A stretch of 64,000 bases of DNA. Source: Microbacterium sp. T2.11-28. Its GTDB lineage: Bacteria; Actinomycetota; Actinomycetes; Actinomycetales; Microbacteriaceae. The translations under genes were made by a program, and so were the position numbers. The stretch covers positions 620,001-684,000 of the forward strand of contig NZ_CATNHF010000001.1 of NCBI RefSeq assembly GCF_950097975.1, written 5' to 3'. Below the pieces are notes generated by a model, which did no database searches, was not told the DNA's origin, and saw only the letters and a list, made by a program, of their open reading frames with translations. Below, piece by piece: positions 54,701 to 63,831 of this stretch (position 1 is the stretch's first letter; each line of letters starts with the position of its first letter).

Positions 54701-57668
54701 AGCTCTGGGCCAGGCCGAGGTGCGGGTGGGCGTCCTCGCCGCGGAGTCGGATCCCAGCCCGGTGACCTTCAGCGACTACCTCCAGATCCAGGTGGGCGCC
54801 GGCAGCGAGGCCAACGTGCGTCCGGCCGACAACGACGTCGACCCGGCGGGTGGGGCGCTGACGCTCGAGTCGGTCGTGCCGAACGCGCCGGAGGGCTCCG
54901 AGGAGTACGAGGCGCTCTCCGCGCTCCTGGGCGAGGTCGCCGACGGCCAGGTCACGGTGCGCGCCGGCGAGACGCCGGGCACGTCGTCCTACGTGTACAC
55001 GGTGCGCAATCCGACCGGCGACACCGCGATGGGCCTGATCGTGGTCAAGGCCGTGCCGATGCCGGTGCCGGACTATCCGGTCGTCACCGACACCACGCTG
55101 ACCGTCGAGACGCGCGAGGCCTTCCCTGCGGGCATCGACGTGCTCAGCGGGAAGGTCGCGTGGAACACCGGCGACCCCGGGCGACTGACCCTCTCGCTGT
55201 GGGGCACGCACCCCGGCATCGAGGTCGACGGCACCCGCATCCGCGGCGAGATCCCCGCGCAGTCGCTCCTCATCCCGTTCCGGGTCAGCGGCACCTCCTT
55301 CGACGGCACCGAGGTCGTCTCCTACGGCTTCCTGCGCGTCCCCGGCGATCAGGACGTGCGGCTCTCGCTGCGCGCCGACGCCTCCCAGCTGGATGTCCGG
55401 GAGAACGAGTCGCGCGATCTCGACCTCGCGGATGCCGTCGCGGTGCCCGCGGGACGCGCGCTGGAGATCGACGGCGGCGGCGTCCGCGCCGGCGGGGCGC
55501 GGGCCAACGCGCGGTGCGAGCTCGTCTCGGGCACCACCATCCGCTACACGGCCGGGGCCGACGCCCCCTGGACCGACACGTGCGTCGTCCCGGTCCGCCT
55601 CGACGTGCAGGACGACTACACGTTCCTCACCCTCCGGGTCGTCATCGAGGCCGAGGATCCCGAGCCGATCCTCCGCAGTGCCTCGATCACCGTCGGTCCG
55701 GGCCAGACCCAGGACTACGACCTCACCACCATGGTGGGCTGGGCGGGTCGCGAGGACTGGGACAGCCTGCAGTTCGCGGACGCCTATCGCGGCGATCAGT
55801 TCACCGTGAGCCGGTCGGGCGCCACGCTGACCGTCACCGCCGACGACGCCGCCCGCCCCGGCCGCGAGGAGGCCGTGTCGGTCTCGCTGAGCAGCCACCC
55901 CGACGCCGTCGGCGCCGCGCTGAACCTGACCGTCGGGCCCGCGCCCTCCCAGCTCCCCAAGGGCGGAACGGCCAGCCAGCGCTGTTCGCAGTCGGGCGGG
56001 AACTCGTCGTGCACCATCACGGTGATCGGCACCCCGGGAGAGATCAACCCGCTGCCCGGCACGCCGCTCGCCCTCGTGTCGGTGAGCTCCCCCGCCAACT
56101 GCGCCGGCGTGACCTTCACCAAGGCCGGTGCGACGGCCGTCCGGGCCTCGTGGTCGGCCGATGCCCCGGGCGCGGCCGACTGCACCGGATCCTTCGTCGT
56201 GGCCGATGCACAGGGGCGGTCCTCGGCCGGCGATCGCAACGGCACGGTGCTGCTCGACCTGCAGGGCCTGCCGGCGGCCCCCACCCGTCTGGAGTGGATC
56301 GGATTCTCCGCGAACAGCGTCACGCTGCGGGTGATCGCCGACACCAGCTCCTACCCCTCGGTCGACGGCTTCCGGATCACCGCGGGCGGCCGGGTGGTCG
56401 CCACGTGCGACGCGTCGGGCGCGTGCCCCGAGATCCCCGCCGAAGCGGGCGAGCCGGTGACCTACCAGGCTCGTGCGTACAGCTCGGTCGGAGAGTCCCG
56501 GGGCGCCGTGCAGGTGTCGGCGTGGGCCTACGCCGCACCGGCCGCCCCCACCGGCGCCATCGTCGAGCCCGTGCCCAGCGGGACGGCCGGCGGCGTGGCC
56601 ACGATCACGGTCACCGGCATCGACTCGTCCACCGGCACGGTCACCCTCTCGGGCGGGGCCGGCGGCGAGGTCACGCTGCCGGTGCGGGGATCGAGTGTGA
56701 CCTTCCGCGACTACAACGTGGGCTCCAACACACCGACGTCCCTCACCGCGACGCCGATGACCCGCTTCGAGCTGCCGCCCATCCCCGGCGGCTCGCAGGC
56801 GGGAGCCGCTTACTCGTTCCGCGCCAACGGCATCGGCGCGCCGTCGCTGACGCTCGACGTGACCGCATCGCGCAGCGCCAACCCGGGGACCGTCACCGCG
56901 ACCGCGACGGCGACCCCCAACGGCGTCGGCGACCGCATCCTCGTCGGATTCGCGATCGACGGCGCGACCTGCACGCCGGAACTGGTGGTGGCCGCAGGCG
57001 GCGGCACGGTCAGCCGCACGTTCGACAACCGCGAGCTCTGGCGGGAGAGCACCGTGACCGCCTGCGCTGTGACGGAGCGGAGCGGGCAGGGCTTCGGACG
57101 CACCGAGAAGTCCGGATCGGCCACGCCGACCGAGGGCATCCCCGCCCCGGGCGCCTCGTCGTACTCGATCTCGCAGACCAGCGAGTACCTCTGGGACACG
57201 GTCAACGGACCCGACCACTCGGACTCCGCGCTCTATCGCGTCTTCTACAGCAAGAACGGCGGACCGAAGACGGACGACTTCGCGAGCCTCTTCCCGTCCG
57301 ATCAGCTCGGCCAGCACCCGGGGACGATCCAGGCCTTCTCGTGCGTGCGCTTCAACACCTCGCGCTGCGGCGACCCCGTCACGGTGACCCCCGCCGCCGG
57401 GGCGGAGTACACCGCGCGCGTCTCGTTCCCCGCCGAGCAGTGCCGCAGCGAGGACACGTCGGCACCGGCCCCGACCGTCACCGCCAATCCCGGCGACTAC
57501 AGCGTCTCGACCACGTCGAGCACCGATGATGCCGGGGTCGTGACGTGGACATGGACCGTCACCTGGCAGAACCGGCTCGCGTCCTTCGGCACCGTGACGC
57601 AATCGCTCACGTGCGCACCGCCCGAACCCGAGCCCGAGCCCGAGCCGACGCCCGAGCCGACCCCCTGA
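51738..57668 (+). CDS. Giant Ig-like/FN3-type surface protein
   Basis: A 1976-residue protein anchored by one N-terminal span (about 16-36) with the bulk outside. Residues about 40-390 look like a beta-propeller-type region (repeats such as GVVYLYSAAEGRVVRADGRTG). From about 400 come tandem Ig/cadherin-like domains, each opening like AVDDAFGVRAG...LLPVLLNDHDPNED. Later, from about 1490, FN3-like segments (PAAPTRLEWIGFSANSVTLRV) lead to a Glu-Pro repeat tail. No LPxTG. Pairs of Cys occur in the C-terminal half. In PFNA clusters the matching fn3 protein is thought to contact the surroundings. It follows the kinase gene by one base and may be its sensory partner. Confidence 0.85.
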   Translation: MAEPGRRRRPRTSTLVGAAAVVVVAGLVTTLAVIWPGFDARETPLDDGTLWAVQTGAGDAYARVNLELGELDTVKTAENASSLAQTSDRLFVFADSDTQFADVSMATPPDLTATTTDAFTRAPAGTVEVAAAGDFLAFRTDAGGVSVGTLSGGGDAMPIDPYADVQVEEGQERPRFAAAAVAVDADGVVYLYSAAEGRVVRADGRTGRIVGDDAVASAPADAQLTAVGGRWALLDEATGAVRVQGREEAIATDATVGAVLQRSAAAAGDLYLADSGGLVRVSFDAGTAERVVAEDLGTPAAPLTQDGTTYAAWLRDGEGGGTLWTTEAPTLNPLDYGAAALGEQVDPTFLTDGTRVALNERSSGWVWTVPAGALIASSQQWALEESSEAAPDEDTVADRVIDPKPPVAVDDAFGVRAGAVALLPVLLNDHDPNEDVLSVDVASISGLDPAFGTVSISGAEQTLVVDVSPDATGSATFRYRVTDGTTADGLLSGEATVTLTVVPDDVNRPPAPCDPDDCLAERPRPTVAPGGTVTVDALYGWVDPDGDPIYLASVVNESGIGTAAGQPDGTVTYQHPDAQATEAVDVGLALTVSDARGGTTRRGMTVAVTPAPRLTADSFALVGVAGTPLSIDVDAQVSGTTGIPLLTGAVVLDESAATVSANSADLSMEFSADAPGSYLVQYTVRDDRGEETATVRVTMRDPAETIISTPPLTAFVRPNEDATVDVFPAVSNPAGLVLLLSDLLPESAPQATLSVDLVGQSMIRVSGSTDDGSPGVLGVVRYTVSDGSGAAAATAEGELTVILLDSPQSDPPIAVDDAVTVRAGAQIDIPVLDNDSAPAGALFSVDPSEIVNESGAGLAFATGRLVRYLAPAEPGTYSIGYTIFRLGFPDAVDSARVIVTVVGDEANRAPLPRVLEGRVLSGESVRIPFDRFGVDPDGDAVALDRILTQPAQGGTATISAEGDAIVYTSPDRFSGQDSFTYQVRDAEGALGQAEVRVGVLAAESDPSPVTFSDYLQIQVGAGSEANVRPADNDVDPAGGALTLESVVPNAPEGSEEYEALSALLGEVADGQVTVRAGETPGTSSYVYTVRNPTGDTAMGLIVVKAVPMPVPDYPVVTDTTLTVETREAFPAGIDVLSGKVAWNTGDPGRLTLSLWGTHPGIEVDGTRIRGEIPAQSLLIPFRVSGTSFDGTEVVSYGFLRVPGDQDVRLSLRADASQLDVRENESRDLDLADAVAVPAGRALEIDGGGVRAGGARANARCELVSGTTIRYTAGADAPWTDTCVVPVRLDVQDDYTFLTLRVVIEAEDPEPILRSASITVGPGQTQDYDLTTMVGWAGREDWDSLQFADAYRGDQFTVSRSGATLTVTADDAARPGREEAVSVSLSSHPDAVGAALNLTVGPAPSQLPKGGTASQRCSQSGGNSSCTITVIGTPGEINPLPGTPLALVSVSSPANCAGVTFTKAGATAVRASWSADAPGAADCTGSFVVADAQGRSSAGDRNGTVLLDLQGLPAAPTRLEWIGFSANSVTLRVIADTSSYPSVDGFRITAGGRVVATCDASGACPEIPAEAGEPVTYQARAYSSVGESRGAVQVSAWAYAAPAAPTGAIVEPVPSGTAGGVATITVTGIDSSTGTVTLSGGAGGEVTLPVRGSSVTFRDYNVGSNTPTSLTATPMTRFELPPIPGGSQAGAAYSFRANGIGAPSLTLDVTASRSANPGTVTATATATPNGVGDRILVGFAIDGATCTPELVVAAGGGTVSRTFDNRELWRESTVTACAVTERSGQGFGRTEKSGSATPTEGIPAPGASSYSISQTSEYLWDTVNGPDHSDSALYRVFYSKNGGPKTDDFASLFPSDQLGQHPGTIQAFSCVRFNTSRCGDPVTVTPAAGAEYTARVSFPAEQCRSEDTSAPAPTVTANPGDYSVSTTSSTDDAGVVTWTWTVTWQNRLASFGTVTQSLTCAPPEPEPEPEPTPEPTP

Positions 57669-57712
57669 CCTCCCCCGACACCGATCCCCCCGATCCCCTT
57701 GAGAGGACCCCG

Positions 57713-58678
57713 ATGACCGTCACCGCGGAGCAGACCGCCTGGTTCCAGGAGACCTTCAGCACGCTCGTCGACAACGTCGAGCAGGTCGTCCTGGGCAAGC
57801 GGCACGTGATCGAACTGGCCTTCACCGCGATGCTGTCCGAGGGCCATCTGCTCCTGGAGGACGTACCCGGGACGGGCAAGACGTCGCTCGCCCGCGCGAT
57901 GGGCCAGACGGTGCAGGGCACGAGCAGTCGCATCCAGTTCACCCCCGACCTGCTCCCCGGCGATGTGACCGGCATCACGGTCTACGACCAGCGCAGCGGG
58001 CAGTTCGACTTCCACCAGGGGCCGGTCTTCGCCAACATCGTCCTCGCCGACGAGATCAACCGCGCCTCGCCCAAGACCCAGTCGGCTCTGCTGGAGGTGA
58101 TGGAGGAGGGTCAGGTCACCGTCGACGGCGTGACCCGGCGCGTGGGCGTGCCCTTCCTCGTGGTGGCGACGCAGAACCCCGTCGAGCAGGCCGGCACCTA
58201 TCGCCTGCCGGAGGCTCAGCTGGACCGCTTCATGATGCGGACGAGCCTGGGCTACCCCGACCACGCCTCGACCGTGCGGATCCTCGAGGGAAGCGCCGCC
58301 GCCCGCCGCGAGGTCGCCCCGGCCATCAGCCCTCAGGGAGTGATCGACATGGCCGACATCGCGGGTGCGGTCTACGTGAACCCCCTGGTGCTGGACTACA
58401 TCGCCCGGATCGTCGAGGCCACGCGCCTGGCGGCGCAGGTGCGCATGGGCGTGAGCGTCCGCGGCGCGCTCGCCCTCACCAAGGCCGCCAAGACCTGGGC
58501 CGTCGCGCACGGGCGCGGCTACGTGACCCCCGACGACGTGAAGTCGCTCGCCGAGTCCGTGCTCGCCCACCGCCTGATCCTCGATCCCGAGGCGGAGTTC
58601 GACGGGGTGACCGCCGAAGCGGTCATCGGCCAGGTGCTGCTGGACACGGTGCCGCCCAGCCAGAGAGAGGTCGTGTGA
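57713..58678 (+). CDS. MoxR-family AAA ATPase
   Basis: A 321-residue AAA+ chaperone-like ATPase. Walker A is LEDVPGTGKTSLARAM, Walker B IVLADEINRASPKTQSALLEVMEEG, sensor 1 VVATQNPVEQAGTYRLPEAQLDRFMM, followed by the C-terminal lid. GAGAGGA lies before ATG 57713. Its stop overlaps the DUF58 start. MoxR-DUF58-transglutaminase triads are widespread; the ATPase is thought to remodel or activate partner membrane complexes. Client here unknown. Confidence 0.95.
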   Translation: MTVTAEQTAWFQETFSTLVDNVEQVVLGKRHVIELAFTAMLSEGHLLLEDVPGTGKTSLARAMGQTVQGTSSRIQFTPDLLPGDVTGITVYDQRSGQFDFHQGPVFANIVLADEINRASPKTQSALLEVMEEGQVTVDGVTRRVGVPFLVVATQNPVEQAGTYRLPEAQLDRFMMRTSLGYPDHASTVRILEGSAAARREVAPAISPQGVIDMADIAGAVYVNPLVLDYIARIVEATRLAAQVRMGVSVRGALALTKAAKTWAVAHGRGYVTPDDVKSLAESVLAHRLILDPEAEFDGVTAEAVIGQVLLDTVPPSQREVV

Positions 58679-60033
58679 GCTCGAACACCGAGTCGCGTCT
58701 GACGCGTACCTCCGCGGCGACGGGGGGTACCGGCTATTCGCGCACCCGCTATTCGACCGCCAGCTCGTCGACCGCGCTGGCACTGCGCGGTCTGCGCTGG
58801 TGGCGCCGCATGCAGGTCGGTGCGGCGGCGACCTGGGAATGGGTGTCGGGGACGCTGTCGGTGGCGGGGTGGATGCTGGTGGCCACCGCCGCCCTCGGGC
58901 TCGGCCTCGGGCTGGGCTTCGGGTGGATCGAGTTCGTCGTCGCCGGCCTCATCGCCGGGGTGCTCGTGCTGCTCTCGGTGCCGTTCCTCTTCAGCGCCCG
59001 CTCCTACGACGTGGACCTCGCGCTCGGGCACGACCGGGTCGTCGCGGGGACGCAGGTGGCCGGTACCCTCACGGTGACCAATGTCGGGCGCGGCATCGCG
59101 CTCCCCGGGCGCATCGACATCCCCGTGGGCGAGGGACTGGTCGACGTATACATCCCGCTGCTGCGCCGTGAGCACCAGCACGTCGAGCGCGTCGTGGTGC
59201 CCACCCACCGGCGCGGGATCATCCAGGTCGGGCCGGCCCGCACCGTGCGCGGCGACCCCCTGGGCATCCTGTCCCGCGAGGCGACCTGGGCCGACATGCA
59301 CACGCTGTGGGTGCACCCGGTGACGACCGCGCTGCGCAGCACGAGCGCCGGCTTCATCCGCGATCTCGAGGGCAGCGCGTCGCGCACCGTGGTCGACTCC
59401 GACATCTCCTTCCACGCGATCCGCGAGTACGTCCCCGGCGACGCGCAGCGCCAGGTCCACTGGAAGTCGACGGCCAAGACCGGCACCCTCATGGTGCGCC
59501 AGTACGAGGAGACCCGCCGCTCGCGCATGGTCGTCGCCCTGGCCGTGTCGGAGTCGGAGTACGCCTCCGACGACGAGTTCGAGCTCGCCGTCAGCGCCGC
59601 CGCGTCGATCGGCGTGCGCGGGATCCGGGACGGTCGCGACGTCGACGTGGTCATCGGCGGCGAGGTGCCGGAGTTCGTCCGCGCCTCGGCCCGCACGATC
59701 CGGGAGCTCGCCACCGTGAGCGCGCGGACCCTGCTCGACGAGCTGAGCGGCGTCGAGCGGCACGCGCGGGCGAGCGCTCTCGGCGAGGTCACCTCGCTCG
59801 CCGCCGAGACGCACCCCGACGCCTCCATCGCCTTCATCGTGTGCGGCTCGACGCAGACGGCCCGGTCGTTGCAGACCGCCGCCCTCGCCTTCCCCTCGGA
59901 CGTGGGGGTCGTCGCCGTCATCTGCAACCCCGAGGCCGAGCCGGGCTTCCGGCGCCTCGGGTCCGTCTCGGTCATGTCGATCGGCCTCCTCGACGATCTC
60001 CGTCAGCTCCTGGGCCGGGGGGCGCAGTCATGA
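58675..60033 (+). CDS. DUF58 membrane protein
   Basis: A 452-residue protein. After a Ser/Thr/Arg-rich cytoplasmic start, two spans (about 60-82 and 85-105) precede an outer beta-rich region. The DUF58 core then shows the signature REYVPGDAQRQVHWKSTAKTGTLMVRQYEE, followed by a von Willebrand A-like Rossmann part (SRMVVALAVSESEY). The GTG start overlaps the MoxR stop and its TGA overlaps the transglutaminase-like ATG. Role inferred as a scaffold working with MoxR. Confidence 0.93.
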   Translation: MSSNTESRLTRTSAATGGTGYSRTRYSTASSSTALALRGLRWWRRMQVGAAATWEWVSGTLSVAGWMLVATAALGLGLGLGFGWIEFVVAGLIAGVLVLLSVPFLFSARSYDVDLALGHDRVVAGTQVAGTLTVTNVGRGIALPGRIDIPVGEGLVDVYIPLLRREHQHVERVVVPTHRRGIIQVGPARTVRGDPLGILSREATWADMHTLWVHPVTTALRSTSAGFIRDLEGSASRTVVDSDISFHAIREYVPGDAQRQVHWKSTAKTGTLMVRQYEETRRSRMVVALAVSESEYASDDEFELAVSAAASIGVRGIRDGRDVDVVIGGEVPEFVRASARTIRELATVSARTLLDELSGVERHARASALGEVTSLAAETHPDASIAFIVCGSTQTARSLQTAALAFPSDVGVVAVICNPEAEPGFRRLGSVSVMSIGLLDDLRQLLGRGAQS

Positions 60034-62516
60034 GCGCGGCCGGAGCGCCCCCGATGAGCCGTCGCTCGCGCCGGCAGTCCTTCCGCGTCGACCGCCCGTC
60101 CGCGCGGCTGCTCGTGGTCAGCGCCGTGCTGCTGGACCTCCTGTTCGTCGTGGGCGCCGTGGCCGCCTGGCCGATCTACCGCGCTCCCGCTTTCGTGATG
60201 GTCGTCGCGATCGCCCTGGCATCGGCGCACGTGATCGCCTGGGCCGGCGTGCGGTGGCGGCTGTCCGGGTGGTGGCTGGCCCTCCTCACCTTCGGCGTCT
60301 ACGTCGTGCTCGGCCTTCCCGTCGTGGCCCCGGCGATGCTGACGGGAGGCGGCGATCAGGCCCTGCGCGGACTCGTCGGCGTGATCACCGCGCCCGTCAC
60401 CGGCTGGAAGGACCTGCTCACCCTCGACCTGCCGCTGGGCACCTACCAGACGACGCTGGCGCCGGTCTTCCTCATCTGGCTCTCGGTGCCCGTCGCCGCC
60501 CTGTCCCTCGCCTGGCGTGCACGCCGCCTGTGGGTGCTCGCCCCTCTGCTCGGCCTCCTGCTCCCGATCTTCGGAGTGCTCTTCGGGGCCGCCGCGCTGA
60601 GCGATCCGCTGGCGTGGGGTCCGCTGATGATCCCGGGACCGATCGAGATGGCGGTCGGCGCCGCGGCCGTGCTCCTCGCGCTGGCCTACGTGGTCTGGCG
60701 CACCCTCGACGATCGACGGCGGTCGCTGCGCGCCGCCGAAGCGGCCACCGGCATCCGTACGACGGGGCGCAGCGGGTCCGCGGTCGCCGGCCGGATCGCC
60801 ATCTCCGCGGCCATGGTCACCATCGCCGTCGCCGCGGGGGCGATCGCCGCGCCCCTGGCGGTGGCCGGTCAGCCGCGCGACGTGCTGCGCGAGCGGATCG
60901 ACCCCCGCCTCGAGATCCAGGCCCAGCTGTCGCCCCTGGCGCAGTACCGGAGCTTCTTCGCCGACGACCGGTACGACGAGGTGCTGTTCTCCATCGCCAC
61001 GGACGCCGACCGCGTGCGGCTCGCGACGCTCTCGTACTACGACGGCCGCCTCGCGCGCGTCCTGGATCCGTCGGTGGACGGCTCCGACCAGACGACGGCC
61101 TTCGTCCGGGTGCCCTCGTCGCTGCCCGCACCCGGCGGCACGGTGCCCGCGACCGCCGATGTGACGATCGCCGCCTACGACGACGTGTGGATGCCCACCG
61201 TGGGCTCGCTCACCGGCATCCAGTTCCGCGGGGAGTCCTCGTCGGCGCTCGCCGACGGCTTCTTCTACAGCCCGTCCGCCCAGACCGGCGTGGTCCTGGG
61301 CGGCACCGCTCTGACGACGGGCCTCGGCTACCGGCAGGAGGCCGCCGTCCCGACCTCCCTCCCCGCCGTCGCGGACCTCGTCCCCGGCCGCACCAGCCCG
61401 CAGCTGCTTCCCGCCACGGTGCCCGAGAGCCTGACCGACTGGATCCGCGCGCAGGAGGCGCCCGGCGGCGGCGAAGGGCTCGCCCTGCTGATCGAGCGGC
61501 TCCGGGCCCGCGGATTCCTCAGTCACGCGCTCTCGATCGACGCCGAGAGACCGCCGCTGTGGCGCGCGGAGCTCGGCGACTACACGTTCGAGCCCAGTCG
61601 CGCCGGACACTCCACGGATCGCATCGACGCCATGTTCACCGCGCTCCTGCAGCGCGAGACCGATGTCGGCGGCGAGGACGACGCCCTGCTCGTGGCGGCC
61701 GTCGGCGACGACGAGCAGTTCTCGGTGGCGGCGGCCATGATCGCCGATCAGCTGGGGTTCGCCGTGCGGATCGTGCTCGGCGCCCGGTTGACCGGCGACG
61801 AGCTCCCCCGCTGCGAGGACGGCGGGTGCCGCGGCGGCGACGTCTCGGCGTGGATCGAGGTGCAGGACGCGTCGGGCGTGTGGGTCCCCGTCGACGTGAC
61901 GCCTCAGCACGAGAACGCGATGTCGCCGGACGTTCTCGAGGTCCGCGACCCCGAGGTGCCGACGGAGGTGCACCCGGAGGGCGCCGAGCAGGTGCTCCCG
62001 GGCGATGCCGACCCCGCCGACAACGGCGAGCGCAGTGACGACCCGCTGCCGGAGTCGGTGGACTGGGCGGCGATCTGGGCGGGCGCGCGCATCGGCGCGA
62101 TCACGCTGTCGGCGCTTCTGCTGGTGACCGGCCCGTTCCTCCTCGTGCTGCTGCTGAAGGCGGTCCGTCGCCGGTCGCGCCGCTCCGCGCCCGATCCGGT
62201 CGGCCGTGTCACCGGAGGATGGGACGAGTACGTGGATGCGGCCGTCGACAGCGGCCTCCCCGCACCGGGGACGCGCACGCGCCAGGAGGTGGCGGACCTC
62301 CACGGCGCGGGGGACCACGGCAGTCGCGCGACCCTCCTCGCGACGTGGGCGGATCGATCGGTGTTCGACGCCGAGCCGACCACGAGCGCCGATTCCGACC
62401 GCTTCTGGGAGACCGTGGAGGCCGAGCGCTCCCGCCTGCTCGCCGAACGCGGCTGGTGGGCGCGGCTGCGGGCGCGCCTCTCGCTGCGCTCGCTGACGCG
62501 GCGGACGCGGACGTGA
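60030..62516 (+). CDS. TgpA-like membrane protein with degenerate transglutaminase domain
   Basis: An 828-residue protein: about six N-terminal spans (about 28-260), an extracytoplasmic region with a transglutaminase-like core (about 530-640), one C-terminal span (about 688-712) and a cytoplasmic tail. Active transglutaminases have G-x-C-x-x-F, HAW and VDxT. Here the sequence reads G559-D-D561-E-Q-F, S606-A-W and VPVD622VT: the Cys is Asp and the His is Ser, while Asp remains. The fold is kept but thiol catalysis is not expected. The only Cys nearby are in RCEDGGC. Position matches tgm in PFNA clusters. ATG 60030 overlaps the DUF58 stop. Confidence 0.88.
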   Translation: MSAAGAPPMSRRSRRQSFRVDRPSARLLVVSAVLLDLLFVVGAVAAWPIYRAPAFVMVVAIALASAHVIAWAGVRWRLSGWWLALLTFGVYVVLGLPVVAPAMLTGGGDQALRGLVGVITAPVTGWKDLLTLDLPLGTYQTTLAPVFLIWLSVPVAALSLAWRARRLWVLAPLLGLLLPIFGVLFGAAALSDPLAWGPLMIPGPIEMAVGAAAVLLALAYVVWRTLDDRRRSLRAAEAATGIRTTGRSGSAVAGRIAISAAMVTIAVAAGAIAAPLAVAGQPRDVLRERIDPRLEIQAQLSPLAQYRSFFADDRYDEVLFSIATDADRVRLATLSYYDGRLARVLDPSVDGSDQTTAFVRVPSSLPAPGGTVPATADVTIAAYDDVWMPTVGSLTGIQFRGESSSALADGFFYSPSAQTGVVLGGTALTTGLGYRQEAAVPTSLPAVADLVPGRTSPQLLPATVPESLTDWIRAQEAPGGGEGLALLIERLRARGFLSHALSIDAERPPLWRAELGDYTFEPSRAGHSTDRIDAMFTALLQRETDVGGEDDALLVAAVGDDEQFSVAAAMIADQLGFAVRIVLGARLTGDELPRCEDGGCRGGDVSAWIEVQDASGVWVPVDVTPQHENAMSPDVLEVRDPEVPTEVHPEGAEQVLPGDADPADNGERSDDPLPESVDWAAIWAGARIGAITLSALLLVTGPFLLVLLLKAVRRRSRRSAPDPVGRVTGGWDEYVDAAVDSGLPAPGTRTRQEVADLHGAGDHGSRATLLATWADRSVFDAEPTTSADSDRFWETVEAERSRLLAERGWWARLRARLSLRSLTRRTRT

Positions 62517-62592
62517 GCGGGGGGCGCGGCCCGGACGGCGGCGGGAGCGGACCGAGGGATACGGAACCGGATGTGACGATGAGGAAGGCGTG

Positions 62593-63831
62593 GTGACGGA
62601 TCAGATGACGGATGCGTTCGGCATGATCGCGGCAGTCCAGCTGGTGGGAGGCCTGGGCGTCTACGTGTGGACGTCGCTGGCGCTGATGGCGGTGTTCCGC
62701 AAGGCCGGCGCCGCGCCCTGGAAGGCGTGGGTGCCGGTGTGGAACGCATGGACGCTGTTCGAGTGCGCCGGCATGCGCGGCTGGTGGGCGGCCGTCCTCG
62801 CCGGCGGCGCGATCGTCTTAGGCGCCGCGGCGGCGATCGTGGCCGGAGCGCTGGGAGCGGCGGCGGTCGGCGCGTCCTTCGGCGGCGACCCCGCCGATGC
62901 CCAGGCGGCGATGGTCGCCGCGGTGCTCGTCCCCGCGCTGCTGGGCCTGGTGGTCGTGGTCCCGGCGGTGGTGCTGCACGTGCGCATGGTGCGGGGCCTC
63001 GGCCGCCGCTTCGGGCTGGGGACCGGGTACGCGGTCCTCGGCGTGCTGCTGTTCCCCGTCTGGGCGAGCATCGTCGGCTGGGGCTCCGCGCGCTGGCTCC
63101 CCGGCCCCGCTGCCGACCCGGCGCCGGTCGCACCGGCCGAGGCCGCACCCGCCTCGCCGATCGTCCCCGCCCTGGCCGACTTCTCCGCGCGCACGGGCAC
63201 CGCACCGGGGTTCAGTCACACCCCGGTCTTCGGCGCGCCGTCCGCGCCGTCGGCGTCGGCCGCATCCGCCGCGCCCGGCTTCGCGTCCGGTCCCCCGCCC
63301 GCCTTCGGTGCACCCGCGCGTCCGGCCGCCAACCCCTGGGCTCCCCCCACCGGTGTCCCCGCTCCGCCGGAGCCGGCGTCGTCCTTCATCGCCGCGCCGT
63401 CGTCGGCGCCGGCCGCCGCGGGACCGGCCGCCGCACGACCGGCCGCCGCGATCCCGGCGCACCCGTCCGACATCGAGGACCGCACGGTGCTCGCCGGCCG
63501 CCGGCTTCCCGGATGGTCGCTGGTGCTCCCCGACGGACGCGCGATCGCCCTGACCGCCGACGCCGTGGTCCTCGGCCGCAACCCCGCCGCACCGCCGCGC
63601 GCGCCGCACGCGCAGCTGGTCGCCGTCGACGACGTCACCCGCACGGTCTCCAAGACCCACGCCCTGCTCACCCTGACCGCGACGGGATGGGTCGTCACCG
63701 ACCTCGACTCCACCAACGGGGTCTCCCTGGGCGCCGTCGCCGATGCCGGCACCGAGGTCACCGGCTCCGCGCCGGTGTCCGGGCCGTTCTTCCTCGGCGA
63801 CGCGCCGCTCGAGCTGAGGGCCGACGGATGA
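62593..63831 (+). CDS. Membrane protein with C-terminal FHA domain
   Basis: A 412-residue protein. The N-terminal 175 residues have about four spans with short loops, resembling DUF5684-type membrane domains (AGAAPWKAWVPVWNAW). A long Ala/Pro-rich linker (about 176-300) leads to an FHA domain (about 310-410) with VVLGRNPA, RTVSKTHALLTL and DLDSTNGVSLG. GAGGAAGG lies before GTG 62593 (GTG 62590 is in frame just before). The stop overlaps the phosphatase start. It probably recruits phosphorylated partners to the membrane. Confidence 0.85.
   Translation: MTDQMTDAFGMIAAVQLVGGLGVYVWTSLALMAVFRKAGAAPWKAWVPVWNAWTLFECAGMRGWWAAVLAGGAIVLGAAAAIVAGALGAAAVGASFGGDPADAQAAMVAAVLVPALLGLVVVVPAVVLHVRMVRGLGRRFGLGTGYAVLGVLLFPVWASIVGWGSARWLPGPAADPAPVAPAEAAPASPIVPALADFSARTGTAPGFSHTPVFGAPSAPSASAASAAPGFASGPPPAFGAPARPAANPWAPPTGVPAPPEPASSFIAAPSSAPAAAGPAAARPAAAIPAHPSDIEDRTVLAGRRLPGWSLVLPDGRAIALTADAVVLGRNPAAPPRAPHAQLVAVDDVTRTVSKTHALLTLTATGWVVTDLDSTNGVSLGAVADAGTEVTGSAPVSGPFFLGDAPLELRADG

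Noticed and set aside
51003..57602. 2199-codon open frame antisense to the kinase and Ig-protein genes
   Set aside because: Arg/Gly/His/Val-rich shadow of the sense genes, with no promoter, Shine-Dalgarno or domain signal.
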